Virus record (IMG/VR): IMGVR_UViG_3300047491_000255
Coordinates: 60,819 to 124,818 of that record
Length of the DNA stretch: 64,000 nucleotides
Origin: a virus
Direction: 5' to 3' (one strand)
The translations under genes and the position numbers were made by a program. The notes under the pieces are model-generated. The model worked only from the letters and a program-made list of their open reading frames with translations. It searched no databases and was not told the origin of the DNA. This document shows, one piece after another, positions 57,114-63,680 of this stretch. How positions within the stretch are numbered: position 1 is the stretch's first letter; every line of letters begins with the position of its first letter.

Positions 57114-57313
57114 TGCTCGTCTCCGAAGGCCACCACTCGGTTGGAATCAACACAAGCAACCTCGTCATACCGAACAGTCACTGTCACGACCCCGAGACCG
57201 TTCTGATATGCCCACAAGTCCTTGACCGGGTAAACATTCATCGTCTCTTCTTGAGTGTTGTCAGACCACACAACCATCTTCCGCCCATCCTTCAATAAAC
57301 AATATGTGTGCAT
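57110..57313 (-). CDS. hypothetical small protein, 67 aa
   Basis: Beta-rich, about the size of a small SH3-like fold (MHTYCLLKDGRKMVVWSDNT, LGVVTVTVRYDEVACVDSNR). No family recognised. ATGA overlap with the downstream gene. Confidence 0.55.
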   Translation of the reverse strand: MHTYCLLKDGRKMVVWSDNTQEETMNVYPVKDLWAYQNGLGVVTVTVRYDEVACVDSNRVVAFGDEQ

Positions 57314-57319
57314 GTTTCC

Positions 57320-57419
57320 TCACTTCCAGAACTTCGACAGCACCCGGAGATACACCCAACTCGGATGCTCTCCAACCTTCTCGCCGACCTGAGTTGACCG
57401 TTTAAACGAATCCCCTTGA
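57320..57419 (-). pseudogene. start-less gene fragment
   Basis: A minus-strand frame encodes KRSTQVGEKVGEHPSWVYLR and VLSKFWK before a stop at 57320, with the feel of a real domain end, but a stop precedes it and no ATG, GTG or TTG start fits. Probably a remnant left by recombination. Confidence 0.3.
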
Positions 57420-57426
57420 AATTATT

Positions 57427-57630
57427 CTAGCGAAAGCATCCATCGAGTTCCCGCAGTTTCGTTGCGAGCTTTGCCGCTTCAGAGAGCAGTTCCCGCAGCA
57501 TGATTTCGAGCACGGGGTCGTCAACACAGGCCGCTTTGTGTGCCTGTCGGATGTCGATGGCGAGCATGTCAGCGCATTGCGCCGCCTTTGTGATTGCTTC
57601 TTCTTTGTCTTTGGATTTGGCTGTTGTCAT
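57427..57630 (-). CDS. small helical protein, 67 aa
   Basis: Lys/Glu/Ala-rich helices (EEAITKAAQCADMLAIDIRQ, LLSEAAKLATKLRELDGCF). Start at 57630 after AGAAAGGCAAC; an ATG at 57648 is an alternative. Accessory protein of unknown role. Confidence 0.55.
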   Translation of the reverse strand: MTTAKSKDKEEAITKAAQCADMLAIDIRQAHKAACVDDPVLEIMLRELLSEAAKLATKLRELDGCFR

Positions 57631-57668
57631 GTTGCCTTTCTGGTTCATTCAGCGCCGAACCATGCGCT

Positions 57669-57878
57669 TCAGTGAGCGGTTGTGCCGTGACGGTAATCCC
57701 ACGCAGAAACCTGAGCAGGGACGCCGACGATCCAATGATATTCCTGCCCGTCATAGAGGTAGCAGAGTGTGGTATGCTTCACCCGGTAGTTTCCGTTGTA
57801 GAACTCAGGGACGGCCCCACAGAACGGGCACGCCAACAAGCCCGTCGAGGGCACGGCTCGATCCGCGTCGTTGCCCAT
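57669..57878 (-). CDS. Lar-like zinc protein, 69 aa
   Basis: LLACPFCGAVPEFYNGNYRV gives the first CxxC of a Lar-type fold; the second metal site is weak (TTLCYLYDGQEYHW) and the end reads SAWDYRHG instead of W-N-x-R. A diverged paralogue of 56078-56374, sharing the LACPFCG block. Possibly degenerate. Confidence 0.5.
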   Translation of the reverse strand: MGNDADRAVPSTGLLACPFCGAVPEFYNGNYRVKHTTLCYLYDGQEYHWIVGVPAQVSAWDYRHGTTAH

Positions 57879-57879
57879 G

Positions 57880-58128
57880 TCATGCCTCGCTTTCTCGCCG
57901 AGACCCCTCACGGGCGGCGTTCGGCAATGACGGAGGCACAAGCGGACCGACGAACAGGCCAACCTTGTCTGTCTGTGGCCCCTCAAGCATTACGGACCAG
58001 TACCTACCGTCCGTCTTGCCTTCATCGAGAAAGCATTTCGGAAGCCACCACCAGTACCCTTGTCGTGTTGGCCTTACCAGAGGTCCGACCGTATCCTCAT
58101 TCCGCTTCGCTTCATTCGTCACTGTCAA
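57880..58128 (-). CDS. hypothetical small protein, 82 aa
   Basis: First gene after motif copy 4, with a strong AAGGAGG site. TRQGYWWWLPKCFLDEGKTD and RYWSVMLEGPQTDKVGLFVG suggest an aromatic beta domain of the kind seen in small accessory proteins. No family recognised. Confidence 0.6.
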   Translation of the reverse strand: MTVTNEAKRNEDTVGPLVRPTRQGYWWWLPKCFLDEGKTDGRYWSVMLEGPQTDKVGLFVGPLVPPSLPNAAREGSRRESEA

Positions 58129-58143
58129 CCTCCTTGTTTACAC

Positions 58144-58172
58144 CCATACATTACCGAAAGACGATTGAAATA
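58144..58172 (-). promoter_or_regulatory. 29-bp promoter-like motif, copy 4
   Basis: TATTT, 12 nt, GGTAATGTATGG on the minus strand. The ribosome-binding site AAGGAGG and ATG of the gene at 57880-58128 follow within 20 nt. Confidence 0.6.
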
Positions 58173-58176
58173 AGGA

Positions 58177-58773
58177 TTATTTCTTCTTTTGTTTTGTCAC
58201 AAACAGGAATAGATCATGTGAATCCTTCCTGAGCTTCTCCAAGTCCATGGGCACAACCTTCCTGTCCAGCCATGCCTTCGGCGTCTTATAGCCATCAAGA
58301 TTGAACCAGTGATCGAATTTGAGACTCCGAACGACATAAGGACTGTGCGTGATGACCAGACACCCCAGAGTCCCCTTGATCCTCTCCCGGAGATGCTCAT
58401 TCACCCACGTCACGACACCCATGATGGTTTCCTCAGAGCACCCCACCTCGATCTCGTCCAGAACCAGATAGCTGCCATAGACGGCATTGGATGCACAATT
58501 GAGAAAGTTGATCGTATTGACGCTAGTAGGGTCCCAGTCCGTATCTCTGGTAAAGATGCTCGCAACCCCATGATCCTGTGTTCTCAGACTCATCGAAATA
58601 TGAACCACCCTCTTGCCGAGCTTCTCCACCTCTTTTCGAAAGTTGAGTTGCTGTCGGATCAAGCTCTTTCCAGAGCCATTGCTACCCGTCAGCATGGATA
58701 TGGAGCCGTCCATCGGAATCTTCGAGTAGATGCTCACGATCCGGTCAAATTGTTTTTCAACAGTTACATTCAT
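58177..58773 (-). CDS. ABC/SMC-like ATPase, 198 aa
   Basis: Walker A LTGSNGSGKS (about 30-39), Walker B SYLVLDEIEV with a following ETIMGVVTWVNEHLRERI segment, and the H-loop LVITHSPYVV. A short stand-alone P-loop ATPase of the ABC/RecF/SMC type, with the usual signature motif weakly seen. Roles of such phage ATPases range from DNA repair to anti-defence; none is indicated here. Confidence 0.75.
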   Translation of the reverse strand: MNVTVEKQFDRIVSIYSKIPMDGSISMLTGSNGSGKSLIRQQLNFRKEVEKLGKRVVHISMSLRTQDHGVASIFTRDTDWDPTSVNTINFLNCASNAVYGSYLVLDEIEVGCSEETIMGVVTWVNEHLRERIKGTLGCLVITHSPYVVRSLKFDHWFNLDGYKTPKAWLDRKVVPMDLEKLRKDSHDLFLFVTKQKKK

Positions 58774-58775
58774 GT

Positions 58776-58804
58776 TTATACATTACCCAATCGGATTCAG
58801 AATC
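58776..58804 (-). promoter_or_regulatory. 29-bp promoter-like motif, copy 5
   Basis: GATTC, 12 nt, GGTAATGTATAA on the minus strand, 3 nt before the start codon of the ATPase gene. If transcription starts where the other copies suggest, this mRNA would be nearly leaderless. Confidence 0.5.
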
Positions 58805-58885
58805 ATTTTCTTTTGTCGCAAACTCAGAGCACTTCGCCCCAGACAACCTATCATCTTTGCAGTTAGGACTGCCAAAGACCCGATT

Positions 58886-58975
58886 TCATCTGCCAAGGGA
58901 ATTCTCCAATTTGGCACAGGCTTTAACAGATCGCTCGCACTGGTGGCAACACGTATCTTCACAACCGATCTTCAT
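58886..58975 (-). CDS. cysteine-rich small gene, 29 codons then in-frame TGA
   Basis: AAAGGATCAAG precedes ATG at 58975. The peptide MKIGCEDTCCHQCERSVKAC continues to AKLENSLGR and a TGA. Downstream in the same frame the codons remain protein-like (NRVFGSPNCKDDRLSGAKCS then EFATKEN), with more cysteines, so the TGA may be a nonsense mutation inside a formerly longer metal-binding protein. The +1 frame is also open, which weakens the case. Confidence 0.35.
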   Translation of the reverse strand: MKIGCEDTCCHQCERSVKACAKLENSLGR

Positions 58976-59144
58976 CTTGATCCTTTCATACTCTTTTAAA
59001 AAATGGCGTTCGATTCGGGCTTTTACCGCTTTCTTCCCACGAGTCTCGCACTACAACTCGTGAGCTTTCTGTGCCCCCTTGGCAGACGATATGAGATTGC
59101 ACTTGGCTCTCCACCATATCGGGGTAGCCATCCCCGGCACATTT
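58976..59144 (-). other. leader between tRNA-Ser(GCT) and the Cys-rich gene
   Basis: No gene supported; a 62-aa frame overlapping the tRNA is an accidental frame. Confidence 0.3.
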
Positions 59145-59230
59145 TGGCGGAAGCGAGAGGGGTCGAACCTCCATATCCTTTCGGACGACGGTTTAGCAAA
59201 CCGTACCCTTACCATTCGGGACACGCTTCC
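59145..59230 (-). tRNA. tRNA-Ser (GCT)
   Basis: Acceptor GGAAGCG with CGCTTCC, encoded GCCA. Anticodon stem ACGGT/ACCGT, loop TTGCTAA, anticodon GCT. Long variable arm (TCCGAAAGGA). Reads AGC/AGU. Confidence 0.93.
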
Positions 59231-59236
59231 AGAAAT

Positions 59237-59539
59237 CTACAAGAATCCAACCACCTTCATTTTCTGAGCGAGCAACCAGACACCTCCCTGAGACGCTGGT
59301 CTCTTCAACTCAACAAAGTCTTCCACCTCTACTCTCATCCACACTCGACCCTTCATCGAAAGGTGTGGAGCACATGCAGTCAGGGTGACATGCCATCCCG
59401 GACGATGAGCATAGCCCTTCCGATGATGATCCTCTGCATCCATCCAGACTCCTAGTTGGATGACCTGCTTACGATTGATGAATAATGGTCCAATCGTTCC
59501 ATTACGCCGCATCCTCAACAACTTGAACGCTTTGACCAT
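59237..59539 (-). CDS. conserved phage protein with HRPGWH motif, 100 aa
   Basis: RKGYAHRPGWHVTLTACAPH and LSMKGRVWMRVEVEDFVELK are hallmarks of a family of small phage proteins of unknown function. Strong site AAGGAGG before the ATG. It sits between two tRNA genes and follows the truncated endonuclease gene. Confidence 0.65.
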   Translation of the reverse strand: MVKAFKLLRMRRNGTIGPLFINRKQVIQLGVWMDAEDHHRKGYAHRPGWHVTLTACAPHLSMKGRVWMRVEVEDFVELKRPASQGGVWLLAQKMKVVGFL

Positions 59540-59581
59540 TAATCCTCCTTGAACGTTGTTGTCTTGAACTTTCCTAAGTAT

Positions 59582-59719
59582 TCAGTCAATTTCAACAACC
59601 AAATCGTAGTCTTGACTATCCGTCAAATGGACACATACCGTATGCCCTTGCGATGTAAACCACCCTATCGCCAGACCAACATCACCCTGCTTCTTCGTAT
59701 TCTTGTGACCAGTCAACAT
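59582..59719 (-). pseudogene. truncated PD-(D/E)XK-like endonuclease, 45 aa
   Basis: GGAGGTAGAAT before ATG. The frame MLTGHKNTKKQGDVGLAIGW, FTSQGHTVCVHLTDSQDYDL, VVEID matches the start of Holliday-junction-resolvase-like or intron-associated PD-(D/E)XK nucleases, where the D of YDL is catalytic. A TGA follows EID, where such proteins usually have a Gly; the same frame continues ILRKVQ into the next gene's ribosome-binding site. About 100 residues are missing, so this is a remnant. Confidence 0.5.
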
Positions 59720-59743
59720 ATTCTACCTCCCTTCCTGTCAAAA

Positions 59744-59831
59744 TGGTGTGAGCAGAGGGAATTAAACCCACTCGGATCCAAAGATGCGAGATTTACAGTC
59801 TCGCCCGCCTATCTTAGCGGTCTATGCTCAC
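59744..59831 (-). tRNA. tRNA-Tyr (GTA)
   Basis: Acceptor GTGAGCA with TGCTCAC, encoded ACCA. Anticodon stem CGAGA/TCTCG, loop CTGTAAA, anticodon GTA. Long variable arm as in bacterial tRNA-Tyr. T-loop TTTAATT is slightly unusual. Confidence 0.9.
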
Positions 59832-59888
59832 ATAAAGATACAGACTCCTGCCTTCGCCTCTAGGCATACCGACCCTTAAACAGATTTC

Positions 59889-59965
59889 TGGAGAGGAGTA
59901 TCGGACTCGAACCGATGAAATGCGGGTTTGCAATCCGCCGCCTTGACCAACTCAGCCAACTCCTC
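59889..59965 (-). tRNA. tRNA-Cys (GCA)
   Basis: Acceptor GAGGAGT with ACTCCTC, discriminator T as in bacterial tRNA-Cys, encoded CCA. Loop TTGCAAA, anticodon GCA; one mismatch (A-C) at the base of the anticodon stem. Confidence 0.9.
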
Positions 59966-59973
59966 AAAGATTC

Positions 59974-60063
59974 TTACTTCGCCCGACACCGAGCATTCTG
60001 CTTGGCAGTCGCAGAACCGATGTTACCAGAACTCCTCTTCGTCCTAGTGCATCCGTTCTTAAT
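59974..60063 (-). CDS. possible very small gene, 29 aa, ATT start
   Basis: The frame KNGCTRTKRSSGNIGSATAK then QNARCRAK looks coding and basic. The only start that fits is ATT overlapping the stop of the gene at 60059-60424. Weak. Confidence 0.25.
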   Translation of the reverse strand: MKNGCTRTKRSSGNIGSATAKQNARCRAK

Positions 60064-60424
60064 CTTCGTCGATTTTCGATGAACTTGCTCGTTTCGGAAT
60101 CCCTTCATTCAACTTCTTCCGGATCTTGAAATATTTCTTCGTCCATTCCGGGTCTTTGGGATCGAACCCCCATCCACTGATCTTGCACTGCTGTAAAACG
60201 CAAAGCTGCCTGAAGTGTGGAGGCACGATACACTTGCCGTCAACCACGAATGTCTTCCCGAATGGCATCTTCGGAAATGGATAACCTGCCTCAGTCATCG
60301 CATCTGCGGCAATCTGACAATATTCCGTCGAGCAGCATTGCCCAACCTGACGACAGACATCCTGACACTTTGCATTTGTCAGGTCTGCCATCTCCTGCCA
60401 CAGAGCCTCTTGTTCTTTTGTCAT
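60059..60424 (-). CDS. cysteine-rich protein, 121 aa
   Basis: Many cysteines: CQDVCRQVGQCCSTEYCQIA and PPHFRQLCVLQQCKISGWGF. Resembles small proteins that bind an Fe-S cluster or zinc and that recur in phages; no family name. Start by ATGA overlap with the methyltransferase-like gene upstream. Confidence 0.6.
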   Translation of the reverse strand: MTKEQEALWQEMADLTNAKCQDVCRQVGQCCSTEYCQIAADAMTEAGYPFPKMPFGKTFVVDGKCIVPPHFRQLCVLQQCKISGWGFDPKDPEWTKKYFKIRKKLNEGIPKRASSSKIDED

Positions 60425-60969
60425 ACTTGCTTTCTCCACTTCCACAAAAACCTGCGCCTGTAACTACCACTCCCGAAAGTAACATCCATCTTCATGTCCA
60501 GATCGTATCCAGCCTTCCGAATACCATCCTCGATCTCTGTCGTCCTCGCCTTCTCGCAAATCTCCTGAGCCGCCTCAAAGAGAACCACCCTTGGATGATG
60601 CTCCCCGATAATCCGCATGAACGTCTTGATGTCCGTACAGGATTCCGGGTTTGGCCCCCAATGAATCACCGCTCCACAAGCCCCAATGAACATCAGGACA
60701 TCCACCCGATCCACCCTTACGTCCTTGTCATCCTTCAACTCAAAGAGTGCCTTCCGTCCGAGTCTCTTTGCCTGCAACTCCTCTATGAAGTCCGGCTGAA
60801 CATCATTCCCGTAATAGAAAGCGTACCCTTCAAGGTATTCAAACACCGGAGCCTTGCCGCAGTTGAGATCAAGAACATGAGCACCTAATGCGTCATTCCC
60901 GATGACAGCCGCATAGAGTCTGCCCCTGCCGTCACTGAGTTCATTGAGATGTTTCCAGTAATCTGTCAT
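60421..60969 (-). CDS. methyltransferase-like protein, 182 aa
   Basis: HVLDLNCGKAPVFEYLEGYA is a motif-I-like segment, then FYYGNDVQPDFIEELQAKRL and MFIGACGAVIHWGPNPESCT. Compact class I Rossmann-type fold, paired head-to-tail by ATGA overlap with a second methyltransferase gene. Substrate unknown. Confidence 0.55.
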   Translation of the reverse strand: MTDYWKHLNELSDGRGRLYAAVIGNDALGAHVLDLNCGKAPVFEYLEGYAFYYGNDVQPDFIEELQAKRLGRKALFELKDDKDVRVDRVDVLMFIGACGAVIHWGPNPESCTDIKTFMRIIGEHHPRVVLFEAAQEICEKARTTEIEDGIRKAGYDLDMKMDVTFGSGSYRRRFLWKWRKQV

Positions 60970-61517
60970 ACCACACACTCGAACCAATGAAGCGTCCTGA
61001 CACCCTTGAAATGAGGGAAGACTCCATGAACCACATTTCGGAACGTCCGGTTCAACGATCCCAAGAACTTCGCCTCTGAGAAGTAGTATTGTCGGTACTG
61101 CCCCGTCGGATCGAAATGACTTCCATCCTCCCTCTCGTAATCGCATGGATCAGCACTCACCCACACAACGATGTACACGACGCCCCCATCCTTCGTCACC
61201 CGGACATACTCATCTAGTGCTACCTGATAGTCGAACATATGATCGATGGTGCTCAGATCAACCAGCATGTCGAATATCTTGTTCTCGTAAGGCATCGCCC
61301 TTATATCCCCGACTGTTGCAACAAGACCAGGAAACTTGGATTGAGCCCTCCGAACACAATCGGAATCAATCTCAACACACTCCGCTCCAATGACATTGGC
61401 GATAGGCGTATCCCCATCAGCTTCGTTCCAGCAATCGGTTTTCAGGATTCTCTTGGGTTGATACCTACGAACCAAATCCTGAACTGCTGTCAGGTAATCT
61501 TCATGTATATGAGGCAT
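60966..61517 (-). CDS. SAM-dependent methyltransferase, 183 aa
   Basis: CVEIDSDCVRRAQSKFPGLV and VGDIRAMPYENKIFDMLVDL match class I motifs II-IV; YVRVTKDGGVVYIVVWVSAD the post-motif strand. Motif I is degenerate (RILKTDCWNEADGD). Start at 61517 after GGAAAGGAAGAGG. Substrate unknown. Lies just after tRNA-Asn. Confidence 0.68.
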   Translation of the reverse strand: MPHIHEDYLTAVQDLVRRYQPKRILKTDCWNEADGDTPIANVIGAECVEIDSDCVRRAQSKFPGLVATVGDIRAMPYENKIFDMLVDLSTIDHMFDYQVALDEYVRVTKDGGVVYIVVWVSADPCDYEREDGSHFDPTGQYRQYYFSEAKFLGSLNRTFRNVVHGVFPHFKGVRTLHWFECVV

Positions 61518-61537
61518 AGCCTCTTCCTTTCCTTTTT

Positions 61538-61613
61538 TGGCTGCTGGGACAGGACTCGAACCTGCAACGTCTTGATTAACAGTCAAGCGAACTACCAGTT
61601 GTTCTACCCAGCA
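61538..61613 (-). tRNA. tRNA-Asn (GTT)
   Basis: Acceptor TGCTGGG with CCCAGCA, encoded GCCA. Anticodon stem CTTGA/TCAAG, loop CTGTTAA, anticodon GTT. Standard T-loop TTCGAGT. Confidence 0.94.
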
Positions 61614-61723
61614 ATCTTCTCATCATCCCACACGAAAATCGCACTACCGACATTCGCACCCGTAGGTCCGTAACGATTCTTCACGATCACTCCATCCACA
61701 ATCACGACGTTGTAATTGAGCAC
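61604..61723 (-). CDS. possible small protein, 39 aa, GTG start
   Basis: GAGGAAG precedes GTG. The peptide VLNYNVVIVDGVIVKNRYGP then TGANVGSAIFVWDDEKIAG is beta-rich and looks real; its stop overlaps the 5' end of tRNA-Asn by 10 bp. The frame extends upstream into tRNA-Ser(CGA), which is accidental. Confidence 0.45.
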   Translation of the reverse strand: MLNYNVVIVDGVIVKNRYGPTGANVGSAIFVWDDEKIAG

Positions 61724-61770
61724 CTTCCTCAGATTCAACTCATTCTGCGTCGTATGCCAAACTTCCCGAC

Positions 61771-61864
61771 TGGCGGAAGGAGAGGGATTTGAACCCCCGG
61801 TCGCTTTTTCGAACGACTCTCGATCTCGAATCGAGTGCGATAAACCAAACTCTGCCATCCTTCC
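61771..61864 (-). tRNA. tRNA-Ser (CGA)
   Basis: Acceptor GGAAGGA with TCCTTCC, encoded GCCA. Anticodon stem CTCGA/TCGAG, loop TTCGAGA, anticodon CGA (reads UCG). Long variable arm. Its first base overlaps the stop codon of the HTH gene. Confidence 0.92.
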
Positions 61865-62244
61865 TATACCTCGCTCTCTTTCGGCTCCCTGAAGTTGTCA
61901 TCGTGATAACCCCAATGAACCCTTCCCTTTCGATCCACCACCGCCACATGTCCCGGCATCTGCTTGATCTCTCCCAGATACAGGAGCGACTCTCCCGCCT
62001 TCCACGGATACCGCCACTTCTTCTCCGTTGCCTTCCCGATCACAAGCTGCATCGGCTTGAAAGTCGCCTGCGGCTTTTTCCGGCATATCATCCCGCGAAT
62101 CGCATCCTCGTACTTCCGATGAATCGCACAATGTCCCCGCTCCCAACGATTCACTGTCGCAAACGCCACATTCAAAGCCTTGGCGAACTGATTCTGTGTC
62201 AGCCCGACAGATTCCCGAATCATCTTGAGTTCATGCCGCGTCAT
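61864..62244 (-). CDS. HTH transcriptional regulator, 126 aa
   Basis: Residues 5-38 (LKMIRESVGLTQNQFAKALN, VAFATVNRWERG) are a classic Cro/cI-type HTH. The C-terminal part (YPWKAGESLLYLGEIKQMPG, VAVVDRKGRVHWGYHDDNF) is a beta domain of unknown role. Overlaps the next upstream gene by 4 bp. It may regulate phage or host promoters; no operator is identified. Confidence 0.75.
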   Translation of the reverse strand: MTRHELKMIRESVGLTQNQFAKALNVAFATVNRWERGHCAIHRKYEDAIRGMICRKKPQATFKPMQLVIGKATEKKWRYPWKAGESLLYLGEIKQMPGHVAVVDRKGRVHWGYHDDNFREPKESEV

Positions 62245-62540
62245 ACCTTCTCCTCAAAATGCGAACCAAAGATGTCAATCCCTCCCGGCACAAAGGCCAG
62301 AACCGCAACCGCATGAGCCGTCCGATTGAACTGATCGGCACATTCGCCCTTCTTGCCGCCGCCGAACAACAGGATGTCTCCACGCTCTCCGAGGATTTGA
62401 GATGTCTCCTGAGCCTTCTTCCGATCCTCTGCATCTGGTCCACCCTTAGCCTTGATCCTCTCAATCCAGAGCGGAATCGCCAATTGAAGCGCATTGCCGA
62501 GATTGGTCCCCGAAGAAGCTGATTCAGTTTTCTTTTCCAT
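62241..62540 (-). CDS. conserved phage protein, 99 aa
   Basis: Helical start, then GERGDILLFGGGKKGECADQ and NRTAHAVAVLAFVPGGIDIF with GSHFE. The NxxAHAxAxLAFxPGGxxxFGxHFE signature is a recurrent phage family of unknown function. First gene after motif copy 6; GGAG 4 nt before ATG. Confidence 0.65.
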   Translation of the reverse strand: MEKKTESASSGTNLGNALQLAIPLWIERIKAKGGPDAEDRKKAQETSQILGERGDILLFGGGKKGECADQFNRTAHAVAVLAFVPGGIDIFGSHFEEKV

Positions 62541-62542
62541 AA

Positions 62543-62571
62543 CTCCACATTACCGATCCTGTCCGATAATA
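62543..62571 (-). promoter_or_regulatory. 29-bp promoter-like motif, copy 6
   Basis: TATTA, 12 nt, GGTAATGTGGAG on the minus strand. The last four bases (GGAG) double as the ribosome-binding site of the gene starting at 62540. Confidence 0.5.
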
Positions 62572-62587
62572 CGAAAAAAGAATTTTT

Positions 62588-62672
62588 GGTGCCAGAGAAG
62601 GGATTCGAACCCTCAATCCTTTCGGCAACGGTTTTTAAGACCGTTTTGTATTCCAATTCCAACACCCTGGCA
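62588..62672 (-). tRNA. tRNA-Leu (TAA)
   Basis: Acceptor GCCAGGG with CTCTGGC, encoded ACCA. Anticodon stem ACGGT/ACCGT, loop CTTAAAA, anticodon TAA. Variable arm and TTCGAAT T-loop. Confidence 0.93.
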
Positions 62673-62698
62673 TTAAAATCTGATTTCACACCACATTT

Positions 62699-62869
62699 TT
62701 ACTTGATTCCAGAGCTCCCCAATACCATCATGCCAGTCGCCTTATCATTGATAAAATCGCAGCAGTAGATACCGGCGGGGATTACATTCTCACCTGCATA
62801 CTCCTTCATCCACCGCATCTTCTCCTGGTCGTTGTGCAGTCCCCTTGGACCGACCACTTGACAGATCAC
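62699..62869 (-). CDS. small protein, 56 aa, GTG start
   Basis: GTG start after AAGAGGCGA. The sequence VICQVVGPRGLHNDQEKMRW then MKEYAGENVIPAGIYCCDFI looks coding throughout and ends at 62699. It overlaps the 3' end of the next gene by about 80 bp in another frame, an unusually long overlap; the gene pair may once have been joined by a frameshift. Confidence 0.5.
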   Translation of the reverse strand: MICQVVGPRGLHNDQEKMRWMKEYAGENVIPAGIYCCDFINDKATGMMVLGSSGIK

Positions 62870-63011
62870 TCGCCTCTTCGTCGGCTATCTCATCCTTTGA
62901 TGCCCGACGCTCAGCCTTGGCTGCGCTGCGCTTGGCAACTGGACGCAGATGCTTCCACCACGAAGCATACCGAATCCTTCCAACCAACGTATCTTTACGA
63001 ACATGTGCCAT
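62790..63011 (-). CDS. small basic protein, 73 aa
   Basis: MAHVRKDTLVGRIRYASWWK then HLRPVAKRSAAKAERRASKD matches a frequent type of small basic phage protein (R-x-DT...WxKHLRxxxKR...ERR). The C-terminal 27 residues overlap a GTG gene in another frame and may be non-native. GAGGATTTAGAAA precedes ATG. Confidence 0.6.
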   Translation of the reverse strand: MAHVRKDTLVGRIRYASWWKHLRPVAKRSAAKAERRASKDEIADEEASDLSSGRSKGTAQRPGEDAVDEGVCR

Positions 63012-63095
63012 TTTCTAAATCCTCTCTACCCACGATGAGTGAGCTTCTACTACAATGACTGACAGAATACGAAAAACAGACCTTACATTTTTTTT

Positions 63096-63172
63096 TGGTG
63101 GGCGGTGAGAGACTCGAACTCCCAACATTCTGGGTGTAGACCAGATGCTCTAGCCAATTGAGCTAACCGCCC
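63096..63172 (-). tRNA. tRNA-Val (TAC)
   Basis: Acceptor GGGCGGT with ACCGCCC, encoded ACCA. Anticodon stem TCTGG/CCAGA, loop TCTACAC, anticodon TAC. Standard TTCGAGT T-loop. Confidence 0.94.
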
Positions 63173-63272
63173 ATGGGTGAGTGACCCGTGTCACCCACCT
63201 GAAACTTCAATATTCAGTTTTCAATGAACTCGGACAAATATCCAGACGAAATGTCCGGATTAACGTCCTCAT
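63173..63272 (-). other. spacer with two hairpins
   Basis: TGGGTGA/TCACCCA next to tRNA-Val and CGGACA/TGTCCG near 63230-63260. No gene. They may be processing or pausing signals in the polycistronic tRNA transcript. Confidence 0.35.
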
Positions 63273-63360
63273 TGGCGGAAGGAGAGGGATTTGAACCCCC
63301 GACCCCTTTCGGGGTTTCGGTTTTCAAGACCGATGCTATAAGCCGCTCTGCCATCCTTCC
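63273..63360 (-). tRNA. tRNA-Ser (TGA)
   Basis: Acceptor GGAAGGA with TCCTTCC, encoded GCCA, the same acceptor as tRNA-Ser(CGA). Anticodon stem TCGGT/ACCGA, loop CTTGAAA, anticodon TGA. Long variable arm. Confidence 0.94.
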
Positions 63361-63396
63361 ATACGACGGGCGCATTCAACCGTGCTCTGCCACTCG

Positions 63397-63455
63397 TCCC
63401 GAAGGACAAGGAGGGATTTGAACCCCCGAGGCCACCCGAAGGTGCCCTACCCGTC
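63397..63455 (-). pseudogene. tRNA remnant (variable arm and T-arm only)
   Basis: Minus strand GGCACCTTCGGGTGGCC resembles a long variable arm and GGGGGTTCAAATCCCTC is a T-arm, but no matching 5' acceptor, D-arm or anticodon arm precedes it and the sequence after it lacks CCA. Looks like the 3' half of a former class II tRNA. Confidence 0.5.
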
Positions 63456-63457
63456 TC

Positions 63458-63544
63458 TGGTGCTCGAAAGAGGACTTGAACCTCCAAGGGATTTCTCCCC
63501 ACCAGTACCTGAAACTGGCGTGTCTGCCATTCCACCATTCGAGC
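63458..63544 (-). tRNA. tRNA-Leu (CAG)
   Basis: Acceptor GCTCGAA with TTCGAGC, encoded ACCA. Anticodon stem CCAGT/ACTGG, loop TTCAGGT, anticodon CAG. Variable arm present. With the other four it completes the Leu codon set. Confidence 0.93.
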
Positions 63545-63562
63545 GTCATCTCTATTATACTC

Positions 63563-63638
63563 TGGTGGGCACTCTCGGGATCGAACCGAGTTCTCAGGTT
63601 TTTCAAACCAGTGTAATTACCAAACCTACGCAATGCCC
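63563..63638 (-). tRNA. tRNA-Phe (GAA)
   Basis: Acceptor GGGCATT with AGTGCCC, encoded ACCA. Loop TTGAAAA, anticodon GAA; the anticodon stem CTGGT/ACCTG has one T-T mismatch. First tRNA of the array. Confidence 0.9.
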
Positions 63639-63650
63639 GTATAAACAAAA

Positions 63651-63680
63651 AGCCCCGTCTCCTTTTCCGGGAGAGGGGCT
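63651..63680 (-). terminator. rho-independent terminator or attenuator before the tRNA array
   Basis: AGCCCCTCTC and GAGACGGGGCT pair with one bulge, loop CCGGAAAAG; on the minus strand TTTTTGTTT follows. The plus strand also has a T-run (TTCTTTTT), so it can work both ways. It lies between the promoter at 63830 and the first tRNA, suggesting attenuation or antitermination. Confidence 0.85.

Noticed and set aside
56051-57298. A 415-codon plus-strand frame across the small-gene cluster
   Set aside because: It lies opposite six well-formed minus-strand genes with ribosome-binding sites and start/stop overlaps and has no recognisable domain.
58886-59719. Alternative genetic code with TGA as Gly or Trp
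   Set aside because: Many well-supported genes end in TGA, often in ATGA overlaps, so TGA is a normal stop. The two in-frame TGA cases are better explained by decay.
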